Below are positions 25,507 through 37,939 of a stretch of DNA of 64,000 bases, one piece after another. Location: positions 186,001 to 250,000 of the forward strand of contig JANVFP010000039.1 in assembly GCA_027919835.1 (NCBI GenBank), in the 5' to 3' direction. Made by a program: the position numbers and the translations under genes. The stretch comes from Lentinula raphanica. Lineage: Eukaryota; Basidiomycota; Agaricomycetes; Agaricales; Omphalotaceae. The notes beneath the pieces were generated by a model that had not been told where the DNA came from, did not search any database, and was given only the letters and a program-made list of their open reading frames with translations. Every line of letters starts with the position of its first letter. Position 1 is the first letter of the stretch.

Positions 25507-27086
25507 GATTGATAAAGTTCAGGGTTCGACGATCAAGGATACCTCTGGCCAGCAGAGGACGAGCGGATTTTTAGTAGTAGAGGGAGATATTCTCAGAAAC
25601 CTGGAGCGACTATAAAAAAAGACCGAGTTTATAACAGTTTGCGGTATTGCAGGGGTGAGATGGAAGATACCGAAGAACTTGCGAAAGAGCCGGTGAGTTT
25701 GTCAAGTTGTTTTGCGCGCCCAACTGCGAAGGTCGGTTTCGTGAGTTCGGATTGCAGCCTATTGCAGCAGATATGTAGCAGCGATTGTCTCGTTGTAGCC
25801 ATTGGGTCACCGCAACAGCTATTCATTAAGGTGCATCAGTCCCTATCAGTCCCTGAAGAGAGAAAGTTCTGTGTATGCGTACGTAGGCGTACGTGCGAGC
25901 CTGTGCGAGCCCAAACGGTTGCTTTCCACCAGGATTGGTGGACTAGGAAAGCTGTCTTTTGCCTGAAGCAATGAGAGCAATTTGACTCAAGTACCACCAA
26001 GTACCTCAGCGAGTAACAGTTGTCACAGACTACAGTCCGGTTGATCCTTCAGCATAGAATTGTCCGAGTTTTGACCCGTCGCTTCGTCTCTTGCGAGTTT
26101 TCATCAGGTTCCAGATCTTCTCCGTCTGATAGTATTAGCAGTTAGCGAAAGGAAGAGTGACAAATTCTCAGTTTCGTCAACGCACGTTGCGTTTCTAGGA
26201 TAGATGTTGTCAGATGTACGATATCTAAATATATGAATCGATGAACACTGCACCTGCAGGCTGTGTGATAAAGCGAGACTCGTGTAACCTCTTGTAACCT
26301 CCACTATATTTCATCGCAGGATAACTAGGGAAACTCAGTAGCAAGCACGATGTTGTCAGAAATGCTTACTAGATGTCTGCTCAGTGCTATGGCACCTTCA
26401 ACACCTTCTAGATCTGTGCTGCGAATCCTGGGCTTACCGTCCTGTACTCAATTTCCAGGCTCTCATGGCTCGCCTTTTTTGACGCGTTCTGGTATGTACT
26501 CCATAGGAACTATCAGAAGGCAGAAATGTCGAAGCTATATTTGGTCTTGGTAGATACCATGGTCCATTTTCGCGTTATCTGAATGAGGTTTTTCGTCACG
26601 AGTCGCATCGTGGTACGTGCCCGTCTTTTTCTGTCCCGACTCCCAATACAACCAAGAGACGTTCGTCGACAGATCCGTCCTTCGTGGATGTTCAGCTCGG
26701 CCCTGACAACCGAGTATTGTATAGATCTTTCTTTCCAACGAAAGAAACCAGAGGATTGAGCTCGAGGCTTTGAGCGTACGAGGGGAAGGGGAATGGAGCT
26801 GGACGATTTAACTCATTTACGGGGACGATTCTTCGAGATGGGAGAGAGGAGATGAGATGAAATTCAGCAGACCGGGGTCAAGTTCAGACGTTGGCAACGT
26901 TCAGCCAGTCAGCAGACCCTAATAGTGGCGGACTGTACAAGCCGGTAAGATCAAAGAAGCTTGGAAGTTGCTTACTCAGCAAGATAAATTCAACTATGGC
27001 CATGATCTCACTGTCCGAACCAGACGCATGCAGCCGTTACAAAACTGCGGGTTCTTGCTCCAATATCGTCTTGGACTCGTACCACC
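25507..27086. other. 1.6-kb intergenic region
   Basis: This is the divergent interval upstream of the secreted-protein and GH3 genes. Short open frames are scattered and unsupported. Confidence 0.4.
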
Positions 27087-30000
27087 ATGAGCTTTGCTCG
27101 CTTCGCACTGTGGCTGGCGAGTACATCGCTGGTATTTGCTCAATCAGCCTCTCAAAACTCCACCTTCACGGCCTCGTCGACGGCTGTTAGTCTTTCAACG
27201 AGTTTATTGTCAACACTTTCGGTAACGTTGACTTTGTCAACTCCCACATCATCCGATGTTTCTTCATCGTCCAGTGTCGCGTCAATATCTATCCCAATCT
27301 CTTCTATATCTTCATCCGTTTCTGGCTCTGCCTCGTCTACTACAGCGATCAGTAACTCCAGCTCATCGGTTTCCCTCACCGCCACGTCGTCGAGTTTGAA
27401 CGCGTCGGTCACGTCTGCGCCTACCACAACGGCGACGACCACCACTTCTGAGACTTCTGAACCTTTGACAGAGTCCAGAGTGACAGTACCGATCTCATCC
27501 TACGCGTTTTCCAGTTTCCCAGTACCCTCTGAAACAGCTATCCCTGGTGTTTTTCCTGTAACGGATCCGACGAACCCCCCTGCGGTTGGTGCTCCGGTCA
27601 TTCCGGACTTTGAGGCTGCTTGGGCTACGGCATACCAGAAAGCGGAAGCTTTGGTAAGTTTTAGTGTCAATTCTTTGTTCCTCTTTTCTAGTATCATTCC
27701 GCACTTTGGGGTTGCCCTGTCAGCTGAAGACGGAATGCATACACCGTGTTTTTCGTCACGCTGAACAACGTCTTAATAAGTTCTCTCGTCTTTAAATACA
27801 CAGATTCATTCTCATTGCGATTGATTAACCGCTAACAAAAGCTGAACTTTTTTTTTCTTTTCAACAGCTTGCTGATTTCACACTCCATGAAAAAGTAAAC
27901 GTCACCACTGGGGTAGGATGGGAAAATGGACTCTGTGTGGTATGTTTCTTCCAGCTCCTCACCAGCTCCTCAGTTCATTGAAGATCCATACCTGTTGCTG
28001 ATGAATACTTGCAGGGAAACATCGGTGCGATTAAATCTTTCCCAGGTCTATGTCTAGAAGTGAGCCGTACTCGTTATATCGCTCTCTTCGTGTCCTGACC
28101 TGATTCGCTTCTGTGCCCCCTACTTCTACAGGATTCTCCTCTGGGTGTTCGTGATGCCGATTTCGTCACCGCATTTCCCGCTGGTATCAATTCCGCCACA
28201 ACGTGCGTTCTGCGTTCTTCTTCTTTCCGCCGTCATCTCCGAGTTCTGTAAAAAGATTGATCAAAACTCACATTGACACGACGATTTTCTATTGTTTCGC
28301 TTTTGATAGATGGAACCGGGACCTCATGCGACGAAGAGGCTTATTCATGGGTCGTGAACACGTTGGTAAAGGTGTCAATATCGCACTTGGACCGATGATG
28401 AACCTTGGTCGGAATGCTGCCGGAGGAAGAAACTGGGAAGGGTTTGGTGCCGATCCGTTCCTTGCTGGAGAGACGGCGTACGAGACCGTGCTGGGGTTGC
28501 AAAATGCGGGTGTACAGGCTTGTGCGAAGCATTTCATCAACAAGTAGGTTTTCTCTCTTATCTATGGTTGTGATGGATTGATATATTGAGACGGCTTCTT
28601 TTTTGAAAATAGTGAGCAAGAGCATTATCGGATGTTGGAGAGTTCGAATGTAGATGATAGGACACAACATGAACTCTATGCTCATCCGTTCTTGAAATCG
28701 GTTATGGCAGGTGTGGCGAGTGTGATGTGTTCATACAGTACGTGCGGCGAATCTAGTTCTTTCATTCATTGCTCAAAGCTTTTCTTTGATGTAGATTTGA
28801 TCAATGGAACCTATGCTTGCGAGAACGACAAAATGTTGAACGACATCCTCAAACGCGAATTCGGCTTCCAAGGTTTCGTCATGTCGGATTGGGGCGCCAC
28901 GGAATCAACGATTTCTGCTATCACTGGTCTTGATGTGAGTTATTTCTTCTTCGTTATGGTTTTTTTGTTGTGACCGAACGAGGTCTTTTATTCATACTAT
29001 ATGTAGATGACTATGGCGGGAGATATCACGCTTGGCTCGCACACGACGTTTTGGGGACCGAATCTGACGGCGTACGTGGAGAATGGAACGATTCCGGAGA
29101 GCAGGGTTGATGACATGGGTATGTCCCCTCCAGTCTCTATTTGTCTATGCACACCGACTAAATATGCTCGTTCCTCCCTCCCTATACAAAAGCGACTCGA
29201 ATTCTCGCCTCATGGTATTTCCTCCACCAAGACGTCCCCGCCTATCCCAAAACCAACTTCAACGCTTTCCTTCCCGGAGACCTAGCTACGAATTTCCATG
29301 TGGATGTTCAGGACGACCATGATCAGCTTGTGAGGGAGATGGGCGCAGCGTCGACGGTGTTGTTGAAGAATGCGAATGGGGCGTTGCCGTTGACTGGGAG
29401 GGAGAGGAATTTGTTCATGGCTGGGAGTGATGCAGGACCTGCGGATATTGGGCCGAATAAGTTTGCGGATCAGGGAGGGCAGACAGGGATTTTGGCTATG
29501 GGTTGGGGAAGCGGGTGAGTTTCTTAGGTCTTCCTGAATTCTGGTGTGGAAATTGATACTGCTTTCCTTGTGACATAGGACGGCGAATTTCACTTACCTG
29601 ATCTCTGTGCGTATTCAATCGTCTATACGTCCTTTCCTTTCCTCATATCCTTGCTCTTGTAGCCATACGAAGCCATCCAGCATCGCGCCCGGAAACATCG
29701 TACGTCTATATCCTGGACGTTCGATGACTTTGATCTCGATCGAGCGGGCAACATGGCTATCGGTCAGAGTGTCTGCTTGGTGTTCATCAACTCGGATTCG
29801 GGAGAGGATTATATCACCGTGGATGGAAACGAAGGTGATCGGTGCGTGCAGTCAACGCTCTGTTTCATAACTTTTTCATGTCGGATACTGATACCTTTTT
29901 ATTGTTATTTTGTAGGAAAAACCTGACGGCGTGGCATGGTGGAGATGATCTCGTGCTTGCCGTCGCTGCACAGAACAATAACACGATGGTGGTTGTACAT

Positions 30001-31105
30001 AGCGTGGGTCCATTGATACTGGAGCCGTGGATTGAGCATCCTAATGTTACCGCTGTGAGTTTCCTCCCCTCCACCTTAGCGCCTCTTTCCTTTCTCCATC
30101 CTCTCTTTTCTGAATGTTGTTCATGAATTTACAATCGTATAGGTTCTCTGGGCCGGACTTCCAGGAACTGAAGCCGGAAACGCTCTTGTCGATGTGTTAT
30201 ACGGCGAATGGAACCCTTCTGGACGGTTGCCATATACGATTGCGAAAAACGCGTCGGATTATCCGGCCGGGATTGTTGAAGGGGAGATCCCTGGAGAAAC
30301 ACCTGGACAGGCAGGAGGAGGAGAGATAGTGTTGAATGTGACGTATAGCGAAGGGCTGGAGATTGATTATAGGTGGTTCGATGCTGTGAGTCGATATTCT
30401 TCTTTTCCTTGGAATTCTGGAAGGGTTAGGAGGATGGAGTGGCCCTGGGGGTGTAAACGTCAGAGATGGACACTGACTTCATGCATTCTGTCCTTAGAAA
30501 AATATCACGCCTCGGTTTGAATTCGGGTTTGGATTGAGTTATACGACGTTCGAGTACTCGGATCTGGAAATCACGAGCATTCCGGGCTCAGATGATGATG
30601 AGGACGAGGCCCTTTGGGATGCAGGTGAAGCGACGAGGATAGAGGAGGGGAGTAGTACTGCGTTGTGGTAATGATTCTTTTCTTCTCTCGGAGTGACGGA
30701 ACTTGCTGGTAGACTGATGAGCTGTGTTTTCAAGGCTCCACCGACCGGCATTCAACGTTACCTTCAAAGTGACCAACTCAGGTCATATTTACGGCGGTGA
30801 TGTGCGTCTTCATTCTTCCTCTTTCTCACAAAACGCTGACTATTCCCTACACAGATCCCCAAGTATACCTCCAACACCCACCTTCGGCCCTCGAACCACC
30901 ATCTATCCTGAAAGGCTTTACCCACATTGAACTGCAGCCAGGTGAGACACAGGTCGTCGGGATAACGCTGTCGAGGTATGATTTGTCGATTTGGGATGTG
31001 GTAAGGCAGGGGTGGAGGATGCCGGAAGAAGGGTTGGGAGCGATCGGGGTGGTGGTTGGGAGGAGTTCGAGAGATGGAAGGCTGACTGGGAAGGTTACTC
31101 AGTGA
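27087..31105 (+). CDS. Secreted GH3 beta-glucosidase
   Basis: Sixteen exons close in frame (27087..27653, 27868..27939, 28015..28059, 28132..28202, 28310..28543, 28613..28737, 28795..28934, 29007..29118, 29193..29514, 29579..29606, 29663..29841, 29916..30054, 30143..30385, 30498..30667, 30735..30796, 30855..31105), giving 919 residues. A signal peptide (MSFARFALWLASTSLVFAQ) is followed by about 130 Ser/Thr-rich residues, then the GH3 domain: KVNVTTGVGWENGLC, DSPLGVRDADF, NEQEHYRML, and GFVMSDWGATES with the nucleophile Asp near residue 403. The second GH3 domain includes WAGLPGTEAGNALVDVLYG and the C-terminal fibronectin-III-like domain has GDPQVYLQHP. It releases glucose from the non-reducing end of beta-glucosides and acts in cellulose or beta-glucan breakdown. 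The frame fixes the intron after 30796 at gtgatg rather than the later gtgcgt. Confidence 0.93.
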
Positions 31106-32419
31106 ATACTAGATGGATAGGACGGGGAGGGAAAGGAGAATGAATGGACTTTTGATGTACGACAGGTTGGTGTTTATGATAACGGTTATGTATATAAACT
31201 TGATGATTGTTGATGGTGTAGAATCGGTCCTTGCTTGGACATCTGGACATTGAACATGTTATTTTACGATGCATACACTACACTGGCAGTGTTTTATGTC
31301 TTCTGACTTGTCAGTGAGGCAACTAGCACTCATGATTGAAGTTGGAATCATGATAGTATGTTTGGATCCTGTTATCTATCCTGAGTTTGTTGCAATCTTT
31401 TTCGTACAATCTGCTCACACTTGTTCACTGTACTAGGGACTGGATTCGAGCGATTTGTGTGAAAGGGGAGCAACGTAGAAGGTTCTGGATACGAAGGACA
31501 ATCTGAGTAAGTACTAGTGAACCAGGTGGGATCGAAATGAGGCGAACTGAGCGCCTCTAAAGAAAGCCCCAGACCATGAAGCGCGGTCACAGCCGTAATT
31601 CACATACAGCGTTACCGTAGGTCTGACTGACACCCTGTTTTCTCGGAACTCTTTTTAAAAAGGTTTTCTGTTCCTCACTGAGCAAAAAAAGACTCCTTCT
31701 CTTCTCTTTCTGCTTCTTGCTAGTGTCTTGACTTCTTACCACTCTACCTCGGTGTGGTCTAATCGGCTCGACTGCATCGCCTTTCTCCGCGAAGGCTAGA
31801 GTAAACGATGAGTTGATTTGGGAACCCGACACTGAAAACGAAACGTTGGATTCGGGATTCGGGAAATCTGTAAGAACCAATCATTGGTTTGCACAGAAAG
31901 CATGCGGAAGTAGGTGCGAGTACGGTAAGTTAGCGGTATCCAATTGTATGCGCCTATCCTATTCGGCTGATTGGGTCGTCTCAAACCGTTTTTGCAGCTC
32001 AGCACACCTCCATATGTCTTTTCGTATCGAATGAACTGGCGTCCCTTGGTGTGCGCTATATGGATCTCCCCGCGGCGAACACATATCGGATGGCAATCTT
32101 ACTGGAAATGAATTCTACATCCACCTTTCTCCCGAACAAAAACTTAAAAACCCTCATCTATTCTATTGTGTGCTATGGATTTCCCTTCTCCACTGGCGAC
32201 GGTCCAGAGGAGCCAATACATCTGTATATACTCAAAACAAGCATGCACCAAGTACTAGCCTGTACTAGCAAGTGAGCCACCATTGTTCATCATTGTTCAT
32301 CAGTCGCCACAGGTCGCCACCAGCATAATTCGTGTTGATTGTTGCAAAGTCCCCGTGTCATTCCAGGATTATCTCCAATGCTCACTACTCCCTAGTGAAC
32401 CAAAACATAGCAAGATATG

Positions 32420-32429
32420 TACATAAATA
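32420..32429 (+). promoter_or_regulatory. Conserved TATA-like motif upstream of gene A
   Basis: TACATAAATACCAGCG is kept in both duplication units (also at 35990 upstream of copy B), about 430 bp before each start codon. Surrounding sequence is also similar, so conservation may only reflect common descent. Confidence 0.3.
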
Positions 32430-32860
32430 CCAGCGAATTTTCTGTGAGACGATATCGGTATTTTCAACTTTTATACCCTTCACCTTTACCTGAGCAGCGC
32501 TCGGTAGTTCGGTATGTTCTTGGTCGCTTTTGTTCTCGTTCTTGCAGCATTGACTGACGATACGATGCTACAACAGCAACTCGATTTTCAATTTACACTG
32601 GTAGTACTATCGCTGGCCGATTGGTATTACTGTCTCCGTTCAACTACGTACTCCAAGTTTTTCAATATCATTCTTGTGGTAAGTCTCGTCGCGATACGTA
32701 TAGAGCACTGAGAGATCACGCATCGAGCCGGAGATATTCTTCTGCATAACTTATTGCGTTCGGACCAGTCGCTGATGTAGTCCCTCCTATCTCTAGATCT
32801 CTTCACAAAATTTCATCGCCGTTTCCATCGATGATTCAAGTGCATACGACACCCTTACGC

Positions 32861-33594
32861 ATGTTCAATTCCCTATTCTTGCGACTGGTAGTGCCGGTCC
32901 TCGTTCTATGGACCGTGGTCGTCCTTCCATCCCCTGTTCCCACTGGGCACGGTGGAGGTGTCGCCGCTACTACCCAGCTTGTGAGTCCAACGTCTTTCGA
33001 GACAACACTATGCTCAGGCTGTATTTGACGTAACGACAAATTCTAATTCTTGCTTCCTCCTCTTTCTTCGTCGTACAGACTTCAAAATCCGTTCAGCTCA
33101 TGATCACGTCCCAAGGTGGTGAACATGAGCATTGGTGGTACAGAGCTGGTCCTCTTGTTCTTCACGCCTACATCGATTACAAGACCTGGAAAGAACATCC
33201 TACGTTCGATAGTAGGAAAGGCCTATTTCTTAACATTGGTCAAAGCACACCCAACGTCAAGTTTTCTCCACCTCCGAGGGTAATTGAACTGGGCGAGTTG
33301 AAGGACGAGAGCAAGCTCATGGACGAAGGGAAGAGGATTTTGGAATGGAAGATGCCTTTGAGTGTCACGAAACCGGGAGGAACCTGTATGGATTTTGGTA
33401 GAATGGTGTTCGAGGATTTCGTGCAAAAGAACATCATTGATGAAGGTGTGTTGAATCAGTTCATGACGGTTTATAAGGAGAGATATATCGAAGTAGCATC
33501 TGTCGTTATTGGAAAAGGGTCAGCGGCTGAACCGGTTACATGGTCGAAGTTCCCTGACGTTGTTACTATCCCAAGTTCATCTGCATCTGGATGA
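32861..33594 (+). CDS. Small secreted protein A
   Basis: Exons 32861..32980 and 33079..33594 give 211 residues; an in-frame ATG at 32831 would add ten. MFNSLFLRLVVPVLVLW is a signal peptide, then SPVPTG. The mature part has EHEHWWYRAGPLVLHAYIDY, PRVIELGELKDESKLMDEG and KPGGTCMDFGRMVFEDF. Only one clear Cys is present in the mature core. No family is recognised. The tandem copy at 36416 is broken but keeps the same exon layout and similar residues, which supports this as a real gene. Confidence 0.68.
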
Positions 33595-34116
33595 TCGTAT
33601 GTTTCGCCTTAACTACTACCAGTACCTTTTCACGCTACGTAGCTTTGAAAATTGGTTGTGATTGTTATTCAATGACAGATTATCTGGATAGATATCTGTA
33701 TCTAAGTGATTTCTTTCGACTCATGCAGTGTGCCCATGAAGAGGCATGAACGTTGAATGGATTGACTTTTTTCTGACCCAACTCTCAGTGTTTCTATCCT
33801 TTCTGAGTACAAGTAGGGCTGATGTCCTCCTTGCTAACGTTATGCCTGGTGCAGTGCGTCGATCTATCATCTTCTATCATACATTCGATTGATGGTTTAG
33901 TATTATTTGCTCTAATCCGAGAATTTGGCCTAAGAACGCGGAAAAGTTCGGATGCAGGAGATGTAAACTTGAAACCATTGAGGATATTTGAAGTGTTCAA
34001 GAAGCGTGAAGCTTGAGCTTGGAGATTGAGAAAGGATAATGAACGTATAAAGCAAACAACTCGAATTCATACAAAAGCTGGAACAGGGAATAGAATCAGA
34101 ATCACAGACCGACGAG

Positions 34117-34370
34117 GGTGGTGGTTGGAACGAAGTTTGAGAGACAGAAGGCTAACCAGAAAGGTTGCTCAGTGAAGACTAGATGGGACGGGGAGGGAAA
34201 GGAGAATGAATGAACTTTCGGAGTACGACAGGTTCTTGAGGGTGGTTATGCCAATAACGGTTATGTATGTACCAACCTTGATGATTGTTGACGTTGATGG
34301 TGAAGTCGGTCCTGGCTTAGAAATTTGGACATTGAAGATGTTTCACGACGCATACACTATACAGTATTAT
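34117..34370 (+). pseudogene. Duplicated 3' end of the GH3 gene
   Basis: This segment repeats the end of the beta-glucosidase gene and its 3' UTR. Both contain GGGTGGTGGTTGG, the reading ending GRLTGKVTQ in the true gene (gaaggct-aac/gac-...ggttgctcagtga here), GGACGGGGAGGGAAAGGAGA, and the ACGACGCATACACTATACAG tail. No upstream GH3 exons are present, so this is a dead fragment copied with duplication unit 2. Confidence 0.75.
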
Positions 34371-34484
34371 TATACATACTGGCTAGCGAGGGCAAATTGA
34401 GCACCTCAACTTGTCAGAAAGGCCTTTTAGCGCTAAGCGCGCTGAGGCGCGGTCATTGCTGGTCATTGCCGCCATCATTCACAT

Positions 34485-35247
34485 GACTTTCCTCTCCACC
34501 TGGAATACCTTCCATGATGCCATTGCTTGCCTCTCGCACTTATCAGTATCCCGTTCCATTTGAATCCCTTGCTTACTCTATTCCTTTTCCCTTCTCTTCC
34601 TCTATCACTAACTCCTATCCTTCTACTCTGCCTAACTCTTAATCTTATACTCTTCATCTCTTCCTACTTTTCCTTCTCATTCTTGCAATCTCCCTAACTC
34701 TTACTCTCCCTATCTCCAACTCTTACATTATCCACTCTTCTCACCCTCCCACTCTCCCTAACTCTGACTCCTCTGACTCTCCTGACTCTCTCACTCTCCC
34801 ACTCTCCCTAACTCAGACTCTTCTCACTCACCCTCTCTCCCTAACTCTGACTCTCTAACTCTAACTCTTCTCACTCACCCACCCTCCATAATTCTGACTC
34901 CCTAACTCTAACTCTTACCCTCTCCCTAACTCTGACTCTCTCCCTCTCCCTAACTCTGACTCTCTCCCTCTCCCTAACTCTAACTCTCTCCCACTCCTTC
35001 TAACTCTGTTTCTCCGGTTACACATATCTGATGACAAGGATGTGGATAGTTGATGGCATATATGACCTACGTGTAGACCTACTACTACTGATACTCATTG
35101 TATCCCCTCCGCTTTCATCCCCCCTGCAGTCTACCTTCCTCTTTGCGGGTTGAGATCGCTGCAGACGGGGCTGTTAGTGCCGGCTGTTCCTATTTGGGAC
35201 CCCACCAGTGTGGTGGAGCCGTGTATAATTCATTCATTCATTCACAT
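34485..35247 (+). mobile_element. Short retroelement-like insertion with ATTC tail
   Basis: Comparison with unit 1 (near 31595-31605) shows an extra block of about 760 bp here. It is flanked by ATTCACAT on both sides (34477-34484 and 35240-35247), and it ends TATAATTCATTCATTCATTC, a short tandem tail. Target duplication plus simple-repeat tail is the pattern of a 5'-truncated non-LTR retrotransposon or SINE. The end region GACCCCACCAGTGTGGTGG is a small hairpin. No reverse transcriptase sequence is seen. The inside is mostly a CT-rich satellite. Confidence 0.5.
34640..35000 (+). repeat. CT-rich satellite with CCCTAACTCT units
   Basis: Degenerate tandem units of the type CTCCCTAACTCTGACTCT recur more than fifteen times. 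Each contains CCCTAA, the fungal telomere word, but spacing and interruptions differ from a true telomere array. Confidence 0.7.
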
Positions 35248-36415
35248 CATATGACGTAGGTCACTGACTCACTGTTTTTCTCCAAACTCTCGCGACAAAA
35301 CGAGACTCTTTCTTTTCCCTTTTCTGCTTCTTGCTACTAGCTTCTCGACTTGTTGCCACACTAAGGTCTACCTCGGTTTGGTCTGATCAGCTTGTCTTCT
35401 CCCCAGAGCAAACAATGAAGTGACTCTCAAGATTCTGGACACCCAACGCTGAAAATGAACATTTGTATTCGGGAATCGGGAAATCCATAAGTACAATCAT
35501 CACTAGATTGCGACGAATGCATGTGGAAGTACGGTAAGTGCCTCTGGTACTATCCAATTGTATCATTACGCATCTATCCAGTATTCGGCTGACTCCGTCG
35601 TCGAATTTGTTTTGTAGCTCAGCACACCTCCATAAGTATGTCTTCTCGTATGGAATTTTCAATGCACTGGTGTGCGCTATATCGATCTCCCTGCGGCGAA
35701 CAGATATCAGATGGTGATTTATGGGAAATGAATTCCGTATCCACCTTTCTCCTGAAGAAAAAACTTGAAAACCCTCATCTGGATTCTATTCTATTGTGTT
35801 CTAGGAATTTCCCCTCTTCACTGGTGACCAGTGACAGTCTATAGCGGCTACTAATATATCTGGATACATTCGAAACAAACGCAGTCACCACCAGCATGAT
35901 TCGTATCGATTGTCGCAAAATTACCGTGTCATCCTTGGATGTTCTCAAATGCTCACTACTCCCTAGGAGACTAAAAAAAGTAAGATGTGTACATAAATAC
36001 CAGCGGGTTTTCCGAAAGACAACACCGGTATTCGCAACTTTCATACCCTTTGCATCTACCTGAGCAGCGCTCGGTCATTGAGTAAGTTCTTGGTCACTTT
36101 TGTTGTCATTCTTCCTGCATTGACCGACGATACAATACTACAACAGCAACTCGATTTCCAATTCTGACTACACTGGTAGTACTATCGCTGGCCGATTGGT
36201 ATTACTATCACCGTTTAACTACGTACTCCAAGTTTTCAACATTGTTCTTGTGGTAAGTCTCGTTGCAATATGTACGGAGCAGAGATATCGGATCATACTT
36301 GTAACCTCATTGCAGTCGAACCAGCAGTTGATGTTGTCTCTCGTATCTCTAGATTTCTTAACAAGTTTCATTGCCGTTTCTTTCGATGACTCAAGTGTAT
36401 ACGACACCCTTACAC

Positions 36416-37196
36416 ATGTTCAACTCCCTATTCTTGCGACTGGTAGTGCTGGTCCTCGTTCTTTGGACCGTGGTCGTCCTGTCATCCCCTATTCCCACTG
36501 GTAGAGGTGTCGCCGCTACTACCCAGCATGTGAGTTCAACGCCTTTTGAGACTTTTGAGACAAAAGCGCTGCTTTCGACGGAACGAAGAAATTCTAACTC
36601 TTTATTCCTCTTCCTTTGTTGTACAGACTCTGATATCCGTCCAGCTCATGATTACGCATCGAGGTGGTGAATATGAACACTGGTGGCTCAAAACCGGTGC
36701 TCTCATTTTCGACGCCTCAACCGACTCATGAGGAAACCTGGATCAGTCATCCTACGGAGAAGGACAAGGAAAACGTAGTCTAATATAGCAAGCTTGTCTT
36801 GCGAGAGTCTGCCTAGGGGAGACTAAGGAAAACGTATCTCTTCGAATTGATCAAATCCGACTCGATCCCGGCGCTAGGATTGACCCGGAACCGGAGATAG
36901 TTGAACTGGGCAAGATGAAGGACCATGTTACTGTGGATCAAGTTATTGAAGCAGGGAAAGAGATTTTGGGATGGGGACAGATGCGTTTGAATGTCGTGAC
37001 ATCGGGAGGAACTTGTATGGATTTGCCTAGGATGGGGTTGGAGCTTTTGAAGAAAAAGGACTATATTGATCAAGGTGTGATGGACACGTTCATGAAGGTC
37101 TACGAGAAGGAATATACTCCGGTATCAGGTAGAGTTATCAAAAAGGAGTTGCGTCCACCCTCTACGGTTACTCTTCCTTCATCTACAACTGGATAA
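36416..37196 (+). pseudogene. Small secreted protein B, broken copy
   Basis: The signal-peptide exon (36416..36529, MFNSLFLRLVVLVLVLW) and the first part of exon 2 (from 36627, GGEYEHWWLKTGALIF) match copy A. The frame then stops at 36729-36731. After a frame change, WISHPTEKDKENV is followed by a 59-bp block (36778-36836) flanked by AAGGAAAACGTA on each side, after which the homologous frame resumes (EIVELGKMKD ... VTSGGTCMDLPRMGLELL) to 37196. It therefore carries at least one frameshift and one small insertion or slippage duplication. Confidence 0.72.
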
Positions 37197-37639
37197 TTGC
37201 ACTTTTCTCTTCGCATTACTGATATACATGCTACGTAGTTCAAGAACGGGCATAAACGTCGAATTGATCAACTTTTTTTTGCCCTGGCACTTAGTGACGG
37301 AGTCAGTGTTTCAACTTTCTATCCTTTCTGAGCGAAAACACTGAACAGGGCTGATGCCCTTCTTCAAGTTGCTAACGTTACGCCTGGTGCAGTCCGTCGG
37401 TCTATTTCAACTGAGGTTTGATCTATGTATGCATAGGTTTGATTTTAATCCGAGAATTTTTTCGAACACCGGGAGATGTAGATGTGAAAGCATTGAAGGT
37501 ATTGAAGGTGCTCGAGAAGCATGAAGCTTGAGCTTGGTTGACAAAGGATAACGAACATACAAAGCAGACAACTCCGATGAAAAACCAAAGCTGGAACAGG
37601 AAAACATAAAATCAGTATCACAGTGACACAAATCCGGGT

Positions 37640-37929
37640 GATATATCGATGCGCTATTTTCTTCTGTTTGCACCAACATCATGGATAAAGACACGCTCTT
37701 TCGTGACCCCTTCCTTCACCCCAACTACCATCTTCCCTTGCTGGTCAAGGAAAGAAAGCTCAACTGCCGACTCTTACTAGTCTTCGACAAAGTTCACTCA
37801 GGTCCAAAAATTCACGATTCGTTCACATCGTACGCCTCCGTTCAATTACAATCATCCTGGTAAGAGGGTTCGACGACTGAGTCTTTTTTGTCGGGTGGAC
37901 GCTGACGATGGTGACTTCTCTCTGAGAAT
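37640..37929 (+). pseudogene. Host gene C, 5' fragment beside element L
   Basis: About 250 bp here align in order with 62,770-62,990 upstream of gene D: CTCTTTCG, CCTTCACCC, CTTGCTGGTCAAGG, TGGTAAGAGG, TTTTTTGTCGGGTSG and GCTGAYGATG are shared. In D this is the 5' leader and leader intron just before the start codon. Here it stops at the left end of element L, so the host gene is severed from its coding part. Confidence 0.65.
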
Positions 37930-37939
37930 AGACCATATT

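Larger units (their letters stand above)
31040..34113 (+). repeat. Diverged tandem duplication, unit 1
   Basis: Unit 1 runs from the last codons of the GH3 gene through secreted-protein gene A to about 34113. Matching stretches in unit 2 include the GH3 tail, the TACATAAATACC promoter-like motif, the signal-peptide exon, and a trailing coding remnant with a GDVNLKPLRIFEVFKKREA-like reading. Identity by eye is high but broken by indels. Confidence 0.7.
34114..37600 (+). repeat. Diverged tandem duplication, unit 2
   Basis: Unit 2 starts with the GH3 3' fragment, continues through secreted-protein copy B and ends with a trailing remnant that reads DVKALKVLKVLEKHEA before a stop near 37528. It is longer than unit 1 mainly because of the insertion at 34485-35247. 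Confidence 0.68.

Noticed and set aside
27654..27867. Extra exon inside the long first intron of the GH3 gene
   Set aside because: The flanking peptides join directly as in other GH3 enzymes, and the inner frame would add an unrelated sequence.
34640..35000. Interstitial telomere array
   Set aside because: CCCTAA words occur but are separated by CTCTGACT units of varying length, so it is a CT-rich satellite and not a telomere repeat.
37681..37863. A 60-codon open frame starting MDKDTLFRDP
   Set aside because: It aligns with the untranslated leader of gene D, so it is read as leader sequence of the disrupted gene, not a separate gene.
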